Shown here piece after piece: positions 20,977 through 29,837 of a DNA stretch of 64,000 bases. A program made the translations under genes and the position numbers. The DNA is taken from NCBI GenBank assembly GCA_017463205.1, contig JAFTPQ010000006.1, positions 1 through 64,000 on the forward strand, written 5' to 3'. The notes beneath the pieces are model-generated. The model was not told the origin of the DNA. It worked only from the letters and a program-made list of their open reading frames with translations, and searched no databases. The stretch is from Clostridia bacterium (lineage in GTDB: Bacteria > Bacillota > Clostridia > Christensenellales > Borkfalkiaceae). How positions within the stretch are numbered: the first letter of the stretch is position 1; each line of letters begins with the position of its first letter.

Positions 20977-23607
20977 ATGGCAAAAAAAGAAACCAGCCCG
21001 GAATTAACCGAGGAATTTAAACAAACACTGGCGATGACGAAAATGCTCGACATCGAGGTGGATGACGAGCTGAAACGCTCGTTCATCGCCTATGCGATGG
21101 CGGTAAACAAATCGCGCGCCATTCCCGACGTACGCGACGGTTTAAAACCCGTACACAGACGTATTCTGTTTTCCATGCACGAAATGGGGCTTTACAACGA
21201 TAAAGCTTTCCGTAAGTGCGCGCGTATCGTTGGGGACTGTATGGGTAAGTATCACCCGCACGGCGACAGTTCCGTATACGACGCTCTTGTGCGTTTGGCG
21301 CAAGAATTTACCATCAATTTCCCGCTTGTAGACGGTCACGGAAACTTTGGTTCGGTGGACGGCGACAGCGCCGCGGCTATGCGTTACACGGAAGCCCGTT
21401 TAACCAAGTTGGCGGCGGAAATGTTGCGCGATCTGGATAAGGAAACGGTGGATTTCATTCCCAACTTCGACGGTAGCGAAGAAGAACCGACCGTATTGCC
21501 TGCCAGATATCCCAACTTGCTTGTCAACGGCGCAGACGGGATCGCCGTAGGTATGGCGACGAATATTCCGCCCCATAACCTTGCGGAAGTGATCGACGGT
21601 ACGATCGCAATGATCGACAATCCCGAAATCACCGTGGACGAGCTGATGGAATATATCCCCGCGCCCGACTTCCCCACGGGGGGCGTGATCATGGGCAGAA
21701 GCGGTATTAAAAACGCATACCGCACGGGACAGGGGCGTATCGTTATTCGTTCCAAGGCGGAAATCGAAGAATACGGCACGGGCGGCAACGTTCGTTCGCG
21801 CATTGTCGTAACGGAGATCCCCTATCAAGTGAACAAAGCGCAATTGATCAAGACGATTGCGGATATGGTAAACGATAAGCGGTTGGAAGGAATTTCCGAT
21901 ATTCGCGATGAATCGGGCCGAGACGGGATGCGTATTGTGATCGAATGTAAAAAGGACGCAAATGCGCAGGTCGTTTTAAACACTTTGTATAAAAAGACCA
22001 AGCTGCAAACGTCGGACGGGATCATCTTGCTTGCGCTTGTAGAAAACGGAACCGAACCCAAGACGTTGAATTTGCGCGATATTTTATATCATTATCTCAA
22101 CCATCAAAAGGAAGTGATCACACGCAGAACGAGATACGAGCTGAACAAGACGGAAGAACGGGCGCATATCATCGCAGGGTTGGTGTTGGCGCTTGCGAAC
22201 GTGGACGAAGTGATTCGAATCATCAAGGCTTCGGCGGATAAAAACGCCGCGATTGTGGGCTTGACGTCGGCGTTTGAATTGGACGAAAAACAAGCCAACG
22301 CAATTTTGGAAATGCGTTTGCAACGGTTGACTTCGTTGGAAGTGGAAAAACTCAAGGAAGAATTGGACGCATTGTTGGCGTTGATCGCTGATTTGAAAGA
22401 TATTCTTGCCAACGAATACCGCGTGATGGATATTATCAGAAACGACCTTTCGGAGATCAAAAACAAATATCCTTCGCCTAGAAAGACGGAAATTTCCGTG
22501 GATTACGGCAATATCGAAGACGAAGATTTGATCGATCGCGAAGACGTAGTGATTTCGATTACGCATTCGGGATATATCAAGCGTTTGCCTGTATCCGAAT
22601 ACAAGGCGCAGGGCAGAGGCGGCAGAGGTATCACCGCGCACAGACCGAAAGACGAAGATTACGTGGAAAAGATGTTTGTATGCTGTACGCACGATCCTAT
22701 CTTGCTGTTCTCGTCGTTTGGGAAAGTGTATTCGATCAAGGGATACGAGATCCCCGAAGCGAACCGTACGGCGCGCGGCAGAGCTATTGTCAATATCGTG
22801 CAACTTGATCCAGGCGAAAAGATCGAAACCGTATTGCCTGTATTGGAAAACGGCACGGGCTATTTGGTAATGGCGACGGAAAAGGGCTTGATCAAGAAAA
22901 CGCACACCGACGAATTTAAGCGTATCCCCAAAAACGGGAAGATCGCTATTAAATTGCAGGAAGAAGACCGCTTGATCGCCGTTAGATTTACGACGGGTGA
23001 AAACGAAGTGTTGATCGCTTCGCGCGGCGGTAAGTGTATCCGCTTTAACGAAACGGACGTAAGAGCGACGGGCAGAGGAACGCAAGGTGTGCGCGCGATT
23101 ACGTTGGCGAAAGAGGATATCGTAGTGGATATGCTGATCATCGATCCCGCCTTCGATCTGTTTACGTTGACGTCGCAAGGATACGGGAAACGCTCGAAGA
23201 TCGACGATTACCGTTTGCAGAGCCGTGGCGGCAAGGGTATCAAAGCGGGCGTCTTCAATGAAAAGACGGGGCATTTGGTAAACTTGAAACCGGTGACGGA
23301 CGACAACGATATTATGATCATTACGACGGGCGGTACGATTATTCGTATGCACGCAGATACGATCAGTTGTATCGGCAGAAGTACGCGCGGTGTACGCGTA
23401 ATGAACGTAAAAGACAGCGAAGTGGCGACGGTGGATATTACCGAACGCGACGATGAAGCGGAAACGCAAACTCCCGAAGAAACGGCGGCGGATCTCAGCC
23501 CCGAAGAATTGATGGAAGGCGTTGAAGTGGAAACGGAAGACGATGAAACGGTGGTTTTAGACGATGAAAATGTGGATGAAACGCCTGTTGATACGTCGGA
23601 AGAATAA
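20977..23607 (+). CDS. gyrA: DNA gyrase subunit A
   Basis: 876 residues. The DNA cleavage-religation core has the active tyrosine in AMRYTEARL and the quinolone region HGDSSVYDALV, with the usual Ser and Asp both kept, so no classic resistance change is visible. The GyrA-box is present as QGRGGRG and begins a six-bladed C-terminal beta-pinwheel that wraps DNA. The last 45 or so residues are a strongly acidic tail, as in several other GyrA proteins. It is the second gene of the gyrB-gyrA unit and is followed by a terminator. Confidence 0.97.
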   Translation: MAKKETSPELTEEFKQTLAMTKMLDIEVDDELKRSFIAYAMAVNKSRAIPDVRDGLKPVHRRILFSMHEMGLYNDKAFRKCARIVGDCMGKYHPHGDSSVYDALVRLAQEFTINFPLVDGHGNFGSVDGDSAAAMRYTEARLTKLAAEMLRDLDKETVDFIPNFDGSEEEPTVLPARYPNLLVNGADGIAVGMATNIPPHNLAEVIDGTIAMIDNPEITVDELMEYIPAPDFPTGGVIMGRSGIKNAYRTGQGRIVIRSKAEIEEYGTGGNVRSRIVVTEIPYQVNKAQLIKTIADMVNDKRLEGISDIRDESGRDGMRIVIECKKDANAQVVLNTLYKKTKLQTSDGIILLALVENGTEPKTLNLRDILYHYLNHQKEVITRRTRYELNKTEERAHIIAGLVLALANVDEVIRIIKASADKNAAIVGLTSAFELDEKQANAILEMRLQRLTSLEVEKLKEELDALLALIADLKDILANEYRVMDIIRNDLSEIKNKYPSPRKTEISVDYGNIEDEDLIDREDVVISITHSGYIKRLPVSEYKAQGRGGRGITAHRPKDEDYVEKMFVCCTHDPILLFSSFGKVYSIKGYEIPEANRTARGRAIVNIVQLDPGEKIETVLPVLENGTGYLVMATEKGLIKKTHTDEFKRIPKNGKIAIKLQEEDRLIAVRFTTGENEVLIASRGGKCIRFNETDVRATGRGTQGVRAITLAKEDIVVDMLIIDPAFDLFTLTSQGYGKRSKIDDYRLQSRGGKGIKAGVFNEKTGHLVNLKPVTDDNDIMIITTGGTIIRMHADTISCIGRSTRGVRVMNVKDSEVATVDITERDDEAETQTPEETAADLSPEELMEGVEVETEDDETVVLDDENVDETPVDTSEE

Positions 23608-23636
23608 AAAGACGTCGATACGTTAAAAAATGAAAA

Positions 23637-23661
23637 ACGGCGTACCCATGTACGCGATGAA
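23637..23661 (+). repeat. Variant copy of the dispersed motif after gyrA
   Basis: ACCCATGTACGCGATGAAA sits about 35 bases after the gyrA stop and is preceded by AAAACG. Its right half matches the GTAYGCGNTGAA core of the other copies. The left half is CCCAT instead of GGCAG, as also seen at 33.4 kb on the other strand. Confidence 0.45.
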
Positions 23662-23663
23662 AG

Positions 23664-23695
23664 AAAAAACTGTTGCTTTTTGCAACAGTTTTTTT
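23664..23695. terminator. Bidirectional terminator between gyrA and the convergent gene
   Basis: AAAAAACTGTTGC and GCAACAGTTTTTTT form a perfect stem flanked by A and T runs, so it can stop transcripts from both gyrA (+) and the gene at 23716-24219 (-). Confidence 0.9.
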
Positions 23696-23715
23696 ATGCC
23701 TTTTTTGTTGGCTGC

Positions 23716-24219
23716 TTATATGCGTTTGCTTAACAGTTTGACGAAATCGAGGACGGGTTGTGATTTTATCTGCACTTGTGTCGCCAATAAAAGATATTCG
23801 GCGTCGGGGGTTGTTTCCGTCAGTGAGTTGACGATTTTTTCCATTTCTTTTAAATATGCGCGAAGATCGGCAATTTCTTTGTCGGCTGCGGCTTTGCCTT
23901 TTTCGTTTAAAGCGGCTTTTTGGCTTTCGATATGATCGATTGCGCTGTATGCAAAACGAATCGCATAGGGCAACCGCAATTTTGGCGTTGCCCAAATGAT
24001 CATTTGGCTTTTCATACGTTGCAACTCTTGATAATCTTTTTCAAATTGCGCAAAATCTTCGTGTTCGATCGCCAATTGCGCGGATAACAGCCTTGTCATC
24101 ACCGCTGTTTCATTCACGTTGTTTTGCTTTTTAGACCAAGCGTAAAGTTCTTCGCCAAGGTCTTTGATCTGCTGTTTCATTACTTCTTTATCATAGACGC
24201 GGGGTTCGTCGTTGGGCAT
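23716..24219 (-). CDS. Uncharacterised helical cytoplasmic protein
   Basis: 167 residues with no signal peptide or membrane segment. It is rich in Glu, Lys, Gln and Ala and looks almost entirely helical, with coiled-coil-like stretches near 60-80 and 105-140. I recognise no family. The start is sound: AAGGAGAA lies before the ATG. It is transcribed against gyrA, sharing the terminator, and has a long leader of about 230 bases with two stable hairpins and its own promoter, so its expression may be controlled at the RNA level. Confidence 0.7.
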   Translation of the reverse strand: MPNDEPRVYDKEVMKQQIKDLGEELYAWSKKQNNVNETAVMTRLLSAQLAIEHEDFAQFEKDYQELQRMKSQMIIWATPKLRLPYAIRFAYSAIDHIESQKAALNEKGKAAADKEIADLRAYLKEMEKIVNSLTETTPDAEYLLLATQVQIKSQPVLDFVKLLSKRI

Positions 24220-24329
24220 AACGTTCTCCTTTTCTTGTCGTTTGTTACTTGTATATTCGACGGCAAACGGATAAAATCCTTTTTTATTTTCAAATTTAGC
24301 GCCAAGACTTTTACAGCGGCTGATAAAAC

Positions 24330-24486
24330 ATGGTGTGAAATGCGTATAAAACGATAATCGCCCCGGAACATAAGTTCCGAGGCAACTACCTATATGATAA
24401 GGGGGAAAATGATGAGCTGTTTTGTGTTTCGGTTGTCCCCAACCGATTTACAAATATATTTTAACACGTTTATAGAAAAAAGTAAA
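24330..24486 (-). ncRNA. Candidate structured leader or small RNA with its own promoter
   Basis: On the minus strand a promoter is visible: TTTACT at 24486-24481, a 17-base spacer and TAAAAT at 24463-24458. The RNA would start near 24450 and fold a CGGTTG/CAACCG hairpin (24445-24430) and a ten-pair hairpin with a UUAU loop (24383-24360). The one imperfect pair of the second stem is G-U on the minus strand but C-A on the plus strand, which argues for minus-strand transcription. It could be the leader of the gene at 24219 or a separate RNA such as a 6S-like species. I cannot assign a family. Confidence 0.35.
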
Positions 24487-24535
24487 GAAAAATTTATAAA
24501 AAAAATTTTTTTGTCGAAAAATATAATTTTCGAGC

Positions 24536-24561
24536 AAAAAATGTTAGAAACGAACATTTTT
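24536..24561 (-). terminator. Probable terminator of spmAB
   Basis: On the minus strand AAAATGTT and AACATTTTTT pair around a 7-base loop and end in T, about 50 bases after the spmB stop. The surrounding 24490-24610 is very AT-rich and holds no gene. Confidence 0.6.
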
Positions 24562-24610
24562 ACAATAAATTTTCATTTTTCGAGAAAATTTTATATAAAA
24601 AACGGCTGTG

Positions 24611-25126
24611 TTACATAAAACGGCAAAGCGTGCAACATAAAACAACGGAAAGAAGATAAGACACCAAAGAGATGATGAGGGCGGCTGTTAATTTTTTGCG
24701 TTTTAATCCTGCGAAATAAACGGCGCCGATGTAAAATACGGTTTCGGAAGCGCCGTATAAAACGCAGGCGCAACGGGATACATAGCTGTCTACGCCGTAT
24801 TTTTCTAAAATTTCGGAAAGAACGGCGATCGAACCGCTGCCGGATAAGGGCTTGATCAGCACCAGCGAAGAAATTTCCTGTGGAATGCCCGAAAAGGTAA
24901 AAAGGGGTTGCAACCACTTGGTAAGCGTTTCGCCAAAACCGCTCACTTCCAACACTTTTGACAACATCGTGACGGTGGCGACATAAGGGAAAACGGAAAT
25001 AATGAGCGGGATCGCGCCTTTGATCCCCTCGGTGAAACTGTCGTATATCTTTACCTTGCGAAAAAGCGCGAAGACAAACGACGCTAAAAAAATGAGGGGA
25101 ATAATTAAGGGGAAAAAGTACGTCAT
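24611..25126 (-). CDS. spmB: Spore maturation protein B
   Basis: 171 residues, integral membrane protein of the nucleoside-recognition (Gate) family. It shows the family pattern FPYVATVTML, a central KPLSGSGS motif and YGASETVFY. With SpmA it is needed for full spore core dehydration in Bacillus and Clostridium. The ATG at 25126 overlaps the spmA stop by one base, and a TTG three bases earlier is the only alternative. Its ribosome site GGAGG lies inside a GGAGGCAGGTATTTGATGA stretch that resembles the dispersed motif. Confidence 0.93.
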   Translation of the reverse strand: MTYFFPLIIPLIFLASFVFALFRKVKIYDSFTEGIKGAIPLIISVFPYVATVTMLSKVLEVSGFGETLTKWLQPLFTFSGIPQEISSLVLIKPLSGSGSIAVLSEILEKYGVDSYVSRCACVLYGASETVFYIGAVYFAGLKRKKLTAALIISLVSYLLSVVLCCTLCRFM

Positions 25127-25755
25127 CAAATACCTGCCTCCTTCGTTTTTATTTTATGGGTGTGAAAAATCGGGCGTGAGGCATTGGATCGATCGTGCGC
25201 TTTTACGTTTGGTTTGATAAAAAGTTTTGTTAAAATCACGCCCAAAAGAGTGGAGAACGCTGTGGTGAGAAGGGTGGGAAGAATAATGTCGGTGGGTGCG
25301 GCGGAGTTTAAAGCGGTGCGAACGGCGATCATGGAAGCGGGGAAAATTTGCAAAGAGGTTGCGTTTAGCACAAACAACATAGCGGAAGCGTATTCGGCGT
25401 TTTCCGTTCGATCCAAAAGATTGGCGGCTTTGATCCCATACGGCGTGGCTGCGCCCGAAATACCCAACAGATTGACGGAGAAATTCATACAAGCGGCGTC
25501 GAGGGCGTCTTTATCGTCCGTTTTTAAAAGTCGTTTTGCGATGGGTTTCAACAAGCGGGAAACGCCGCGCGCAACGCCGCTGTCCTCCCACACTTTCATC
25601 AAACCCAACCAAACTGCGTACGTAGCGATGAGGGAAACGCAAAAGGTTGCGCCTTTTGACGCGCCTTCCAACATCGTGGACAAAAATGCGTCGGGAGAAT
25701 GGAATAATAAAAGAGTGGTTGCTACAATAAAAATGACAGTAAATAAAATATTCAT
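25126..25755 (-). CDS. spmA: Spore maturation protein A
   Basis: 209 residues, membrane protein with the two-part Gate-domain pattern: LEGASKGATFCVSLIATYAV, then the conserved NFSVNLLGISGAATPYGIKA and FVLNATSLQIFP stretches. It forms a pair with SpmB and indicates that this lineage makes, or recently made, endospores. A lysine- and histidine-rich tail follows the last helix. No sigma-factor sequence is obvious upstream; a sporulation sigma (E or G type) would be expected. Confidence 0.93.
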   Translation of the reverse strand: MNILFTVIFIVATTLLLFHSPDAFLSTMLEGASKGATFCVSLIATYAVWLGLMKVWEDSGVARGVSRLLKPIAKRLLKTDDKDALDAACMNFSVNLLGISGAATPYGIKAANLLDRTENAEYASAMLFVLNATSLQIFPASMIAVRTALNSAAPTDIILPTLLTTAFSTLLGVILTKLFIKPNVKAHDRSNASRPIFHTHKIKTKEAGI

Positions 25756-25858
25756 AACACACTATATGCGCGGTTTGTCCGCAATATCCCTCTTTTTTAT
25801 TTTCCGTTGTTTTATTTCCGATCGTTTTATAAAATGCAAAAAAACGATATAAACGAAG

Positions 25859-25910
25859 CACCCATGTCCGAGATGAAATAAAAAAGACGTGGGCAGGTAT
25901 GCGTTGAAAT
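25859..25910 (+). repeat. Tandem variant pair of the dispersed motif upstream of metG
   Basis: CCCATGTCCGAGATGAAA (25861-25878) is followed by an A-rich link and then GTGGGCAGGTATGCGTTGAA (25890-25909). The two are diverged copies in direct orientation, one with the CCCAT and one with the GGCAG left half. The link matches those at 9.35 and 15.54 kb. Confidence 0.55.
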
Positions 25911-25989
25911 TGATATGGAAAGAAATGGTGAAAAAGCGGATAATCTTTTGTAAATAAAACAGAAAAGCAACAGAATAGCGCGGAAACGA

Positions 25990-26018
25990 TTTACTTTTTT
26001 GAAAAAAAAGTATATAAT
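25990..26018 (+). promoter_or_regulatory. metG promoter
   Basis: TTTACT at 25990-25995, a 17-base spacer and TATAAT at 26013-26018, 33 bases before the metG ATG. The leader is too short for a T-box riboswitch. Confidence 0.75.
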
Positions 26019-26051
26019 GTATGAGAAAGAGCAAAAAAGGAGCTTGGTATT

Positions 26052-28073
26052 ATGGCAAAGAAACCTTATTACATTACAACGGCGATCGCTTATACGTCGG
26101 GAAAGCCGCACATCGGCAACACGTACGAAGCGATTTTGGCAGACGCGATCGCTCGGTTTAAAAGAAAGGAAGGTTACGACGTTTTCTTCCAAACGGGAAC
26201 GGACGAACACGGACAGAAAATTCAGGAAAAAGCGGAAGCGGCAGGTGTTACGCCGCAAGCGTTTGTTGACGAAGTGGCCGGCGAGATAAAAGGGGTTTGG
26301 GATCTCGTCAATACGTCGTATGATAAATTTATGCGGACGACGGACGCCGATCACGTAAAGCAAGTGTCGAAGATTTTCAAAAAATTCTACGATCAAGGGG
26401 ATATTTACAAAGATTATTACGAAGGAATGTATTGCACCCCTTGCGAATCGTTTTGGACGGAAAGTCAGCTTGCAGACGGAAAATGCCCCGATTGCGGACG
26501 GGACGTAAAGCCTGCGAAAGAGGAAGCGTACTTCTTTAAGATGGGAAAATATGCCGATCGTTTGATCGAACATATCAATACGCACCCCGAATTTATCCAA
26601 CCCGTTTCCCGTAAAAACGAGATGATGAACAATTTCTTGTTGAAGGGATTGCAGGATTTGTGTCTTTCTCGTACTTCTTTTACATGGGGCGTGCCGGTGG
26701 AATTTGATCCGCGCCATATTGTGTACGTGTGGTTTGACGCGCTTACCAATTATATCACGGGTATTGGATATGACGCTGAGGGAAACCATTCCGAACGATA
26801 TAAAAAATATTGGCCTGCCGATTTGCATTTGATCGGGAAAGACATTTTGCGTTTCCACACTATTTATTGGCCTATTTTCCTGATGGCTTTGGGCGAACCG
26901 TTGCCTAAACAGGTGTTTGGACATCCTTGGCTTTTGCTTGGCGACGGCAAAATGAGTAAATCGAAAGGCAACGTTATTTATGCGGACGATCTGGCTCGGC
27001 TTTTCGGTGTGGACGCGGTGCGCTATTTCGTATTGCACGAGATGCCGTTTGACAACGACGGGCAGATTACGTGGGAATTGGTGGCGGAACGGTTCAACAC
27101 CGATCTTGCCAACGTATTGGGCAACCTTGTCAGCAGAACGATTGCGATGATCGAAAAATATTTTGGCGGTACGGTGACGAAATCGTTGCCCGCAAATGAA
27201 GAAGATCCGGACATTGAATTTAAAGCGACGGTGACGGGCGCAGTGGCGAAAGTGGTGGCAAAGGCAGACGAATTACGGATTGCGGACGCTATTTCCGAAG
27301 TGTTTACGGTGTTCCGCCGCGCGAATAAATACATCGATGAAACGATGCCTTGGGCGTTGGCGAAAGACGAAAGCAAGAAAGCTCGGTTAAACGACGTATT
27401 GTATAATCTGGCGGAAGCGATCCAGATCGGTGCATCGTTATTAGACAGCTTTATGCCCGAAACTTGCGCGAAGATTTTTGCCGCTTATGGCGGAGAAACG
27501 CGGAGCTTGGAAGAATGTGCGTCGTTTGGCTTGCGTGAAAGCGTGACGGTGACGGCAACGCCGCCCTTGTTTGCGCGGCTCGATTTTAAAACGCTTGCGC
27601 CCGAAATTGAAAAGATCCGCGCGGCGCAGTTGGCTGCGTATGAGGCGGAGATGGCGAAAAATGCGCCTGCCGATCAAGCGGCGAAAGAAAAACAAGCCGT
27701 GAACGCAGACATGGGTGCTTCGTCCGAAGAAGAAACGGCAAAAGTGCCGGAAATCACGTTTGACGATTTTGTAAAAGTGCAATTGCGTGTAGGCGAGATC
27801 ATTGCGTGCGAGGCAGTGCCCAAATCGTCGAAATTATTAAAAGAAACGGTGAAATTCGGTGATGAAGTACGCACCATCGTTTCGGGGATCGCAAAGCATT
27901 ATAAACCCGAAGAAATGGTGGGCAAAAAAGTGGTGTTCGTCACCAATCTTGCGCCGAGAAAAGTGTGCGGGATCGTATCGGAAGGCATGATCTTGGCGGC
28001 GGAAAACGCAGACGGGACGTTGGCGCTTGTCGTGCCTGAAAAGGACGTGGCGAGCGGCACGACGTTGGGTTGA
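26052..28073 (+). CDS. metG: Methionyl-tRNA synthetase
   Basis: 673 residues, charges initiator and elongator tRNA(Met). The class I signature appears as PHIGN (19-23) and KMSKS (300-304). A four-cysteine zinc knuckle CTPC...CPDC lies in the connecting domain. The anticodon-binding helical domain follows, and a linker of about 60 residues leads into a C-terminal tRNA-binding (EMAP/Trbp111-like) OB domain with VQLRVGEI and SEGMILAA, which makes the enzyme a dimer in relatives. It heads metG-tatD-rSAM-unknown-rsmA. Confidence 0.97.
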   Translation: MAKKPYYITTAIAYTSGKPHIGNTYEAILADAIARFKRKEGYDVFFQTGTDEHGQKIQEKAEAAGVTPQAFVDEVAGEIKGVWDLVNTSYDKFMRTTDADHVKQVSKIFKKFYDQGDIYKDYYEGMYCTPCESFWTESQLADGKCPDCGRDVKPAKEEAYFFKMGKYADRLIEHINTHPEFIQPVSRKNEMMNNFLLKGLQDLCLSRTSFTWGVPVEFDPRHIVYVWFDALTNYITGIGYDAEGNHSERYKKYWPADLHLIGKDILRFHTIYWPIFLMALGEPLPKQVFGHPWLLLGDGKMSKSKGNVIYADDLARLFGVDAVRYFVLHEMPFDNDGQITWELVAERFNTDLANVLGNLVSRTIAMIEKYFGGTVTKSLPANEEDPDIEFKATVTGAVAKVVAKADELRIADAISEVFTVFRRANKYIDETMPWALAKDESKKARLNDVLYNLAEAIQIGASLLDSFMPETCAKIFAAYGGETRSLEECASFGLRESVTVTATPPLFARLDFKTLAPEIEKIRAAQLAAYEAEMAKNAPADQAAKEKQAVNADMGASSEEETAKVPEITFDDFVKVQLRVGEIIACEAVPKSSKLLKETVKFGDEVRTIVSGIAKHYKPEEMVGKKVVFVTNLAPRKVCGIVSEGMILAAENADGTLALVVPEKDVASGTTLG

Positions 28074-28079
28074 CGCGGT

Positions 28080-28865
28080 ATGTATATCGACGCGCACTGT
28101 CATTTGACGGGAAATGAATTTGAAGAAGTTGGCGGCGTTGGTGCGGTGATCGACCGCGCGGCGGAATACGGCGTCGAACGTATGATTTGTTCGGGGTTCG
28201 ATCTTGCCTCGTCGATCGTGGCAAAAGAACTGTCCGAGCGGTTTGAAAGGGTGTATTTTTGCGCCGGGTTTCATCCGAGCGAATTGAACAAATATCAAGA
28301 AGGGGATTTGGAAAAGATTTTTCAACTCTGCGAACATGAAAAATGTGTGGCGGTGGGAGAGATCGGGCTGGATTATCATTTTGACGACAATCCTTCCCCC
28401 GAAACGCAAAGAGAATTGTTTTTAAAGCAGTTGGAACTTGCCGATCGGGCGGGATTGCCTGTGGTGATCCACAGCCGCGACGCCGCGCAGGAAACGTTGG
28501 AATTTTTACAATGCCACGCTGATTTATTAAAACACGGCGGATTGATGCACTGTTATTCGTATTCCTCGGAAATGATGGGGCAATTTGCGGCGTTGGGGTT
28601 GCGGTTTTCGTTTGGCGGTACGTCTACGTTTAAAAACGCAAAAAAGGTGCAAGAATGTGTTCAACGCGTACCTGCCCCCTGCATTTTATCGGAAACGGAC
28701 TGTCCGTATCTGACGCCCGTCCCTTTTAGGGGTACGTTTCCCAACGAACCTAAAAACGTGAAGTACGTTGTCGAACAGTTGGCAACGCTTCGAGATCAAT
28801 CAACGGAGGCGCTTGAAAAACAGTTGGAAGAAAACACCAGATCGCTGTTTTTTAAGCTGAAATAA
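28080..28865 (+). CDS. tatD: TatD-family metal-dependent nuclease
   Basis: 261 residues, TIM-barrel hydrolase. Metal ligands are visible: DAHCH near the N-terminus (His6, His8), Glu in VGEIGLDYH, His in VIHSRDA, His in MHCYS and Asp in SETDCPYL. TatD enzymes are 3'-5' exonucleases acting on damaged DNA. The start is six bases after metG with no clear ribosome site, so it is likely translated by coupling. A full copy of the dispersed motif lies inside the gene in reverse orientation at 28660-28680, encoding the RVPAPC segment just before the last metal ligand, and the frame is intact. Confidence 0.93.
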   Translation: MYIDAHCHLTGNEFEEVGGVGAVIDRAAEYGVERMICSGFDLASSIVAKELSERFERVYFCAGFHPSELNKYQEGDLEKIFQLCEHEKCVAVGEIGLDYHFDDNPSPETQRELFLKQLELADRAGLPVVIHSRDAAQETLEFLQCHADLLKHGGLMHCYSYSSEMMGQFAALGLRFSFGGTSTFKNAKKVQECVQRVPAPCILSETDCPYLTPVPFRGTFPNEPKNVKYVVEQLATLRDQSTEALEKQLEENTRSLFFKLK

Positions 28866-28866
28866 T

Positions 28867-29835
28867 ATGGAAGAAAATAAAAACAATCAAGTGAAAACGG
28901 TTGCGGAAAACGCGCAGCAAGGCGGACAAAACGGCGGTGGCGCTCATGGCGGGCGGCACAGACGCCGCAAGCATAAAAACGGCAACGGCGGACAGGCGCA
29001 AAACCAAGGACAGAATGCGCAACAAAATGGGCAAAACGCCGTGCGCGATTCGCAAAATCAAGCGCAGGCGCAAAACCAAGCCCAAAACCAAAACGGGAAT
29101 GGCAATCAAGGCAACAAAAAGAACAAAAACAAGCAAAAACAGAAAAACCAAAACAATCAAAATAATGCCAAGGATAGCAACAAGCAAAATTCAAAAAATA
29201 ACGCAAACAAACAAGAGGAAAACCGCAAGGACACCTATGTGTACACGTTGGACGGGAATTTGTATATCAACCTCACCAATAAATGTTCGAATGCGTGTGA
29301 TTTTTGCGTAAGGAACGAACGCACCAGCTATTACGGCAATTATTTATGGTTGCGGCAGGGAGATCCGACGGTGGAAAAAGTGATCGCCGCGGCGAACGGT
29401 TTTGGCGATTTGTCCCGCTTTAAAGAAGTGGTGTTTTGTGGCTTTGGAGAGCCGACTTATAAAGTAGCGGAAATAGTGGCGTTGTGCGATCATTTTCATG
29501 AAAAGGGATTGAAAACTCGGCTGAACACCAACGGGCAAGGCAATTTGATCAACAAGCGGGATATTACGCCCGATTTGAAAAACAAGATCGATTTCGTCAA
29601 TATTTCGTTAAATGCATCGTGTGTGGAAAAATATCAACCCATTTGCCGTTCGCAATACGGTGAGGCGGGATTTGCAGGTATGATCGATTTTGCAAAACTT
29701 TGTCGTAAAAACGGGATCGCTTGCCGTTTCTCTATCGTAGATTGTATCGGTGAGGATGAAGTGGAGGCGTGTAAACGTCTTGCGGAAAGCATACGTATCC
29801 CCTTATACGTTAGAAAATATATTACGGATTCTTGA
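28867..29835 (+). CDS. TatD-associated radical SAM protein with a long N/Q/K-rich N-terminal extension
   Basis: 322 residues. The second part (from about 123) is a compact radical SAM domain with the [4Fe-4S] motif CSNACDFC (Cys140, 144, 147), the FCGFGEPT motif and a LNTNGQGN strand. It matches the small family encoded next to TatD in many Firmicutes, whose substrate is unknown. Residues 1 to about 120 are an extreme low-complexity stretch of Asn, Gln, Lys and Gly with a basic GRHRRRKHKN patch near 30; such extensions are not usual in the family, whose members are about 200 residues. The extension is likely disordered and might bind RNA or phase-separate, which is inference. It starts one base after the tatD stop. 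Confidence 0.88.
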   Translation: MEENKNNQVKTVAENAQQGGQNGGGAHGGRHRRRKHKNGNGGQAQNQGQNAQQNGQNAVRDSQNQAQAQNQAQNQNGNGNQGNKKNKNKQKQKNQNNQNNAKDSNKQNSKNNANKQEENRKDTYVYTLDGNLYINLTNKCSNACDFCVRNERTSYYGNYLWLRQGDPTVEKVIAAANGFGDLSRFKEVVFCGFGEPTYKVAEIVALCDHFHEKGLKTRLNTNGQGNLINKRDITPDLKNKIDFVNISLNASCVEKYQPICRSQYGEAGFAGMIDFAKLCRKNGIACRFSIVDCIGEDEVEACKRLAESIRIPLYVRKYITDS

Positions 29836-29837
29836 TC

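Noticed and set aside
25756..26051. T-box or SAM riboswitch before metG
   Set aside because: The promoter lies only 33 bases before the start codon and no T-box specifier or GGTGG-type sequence is seen.
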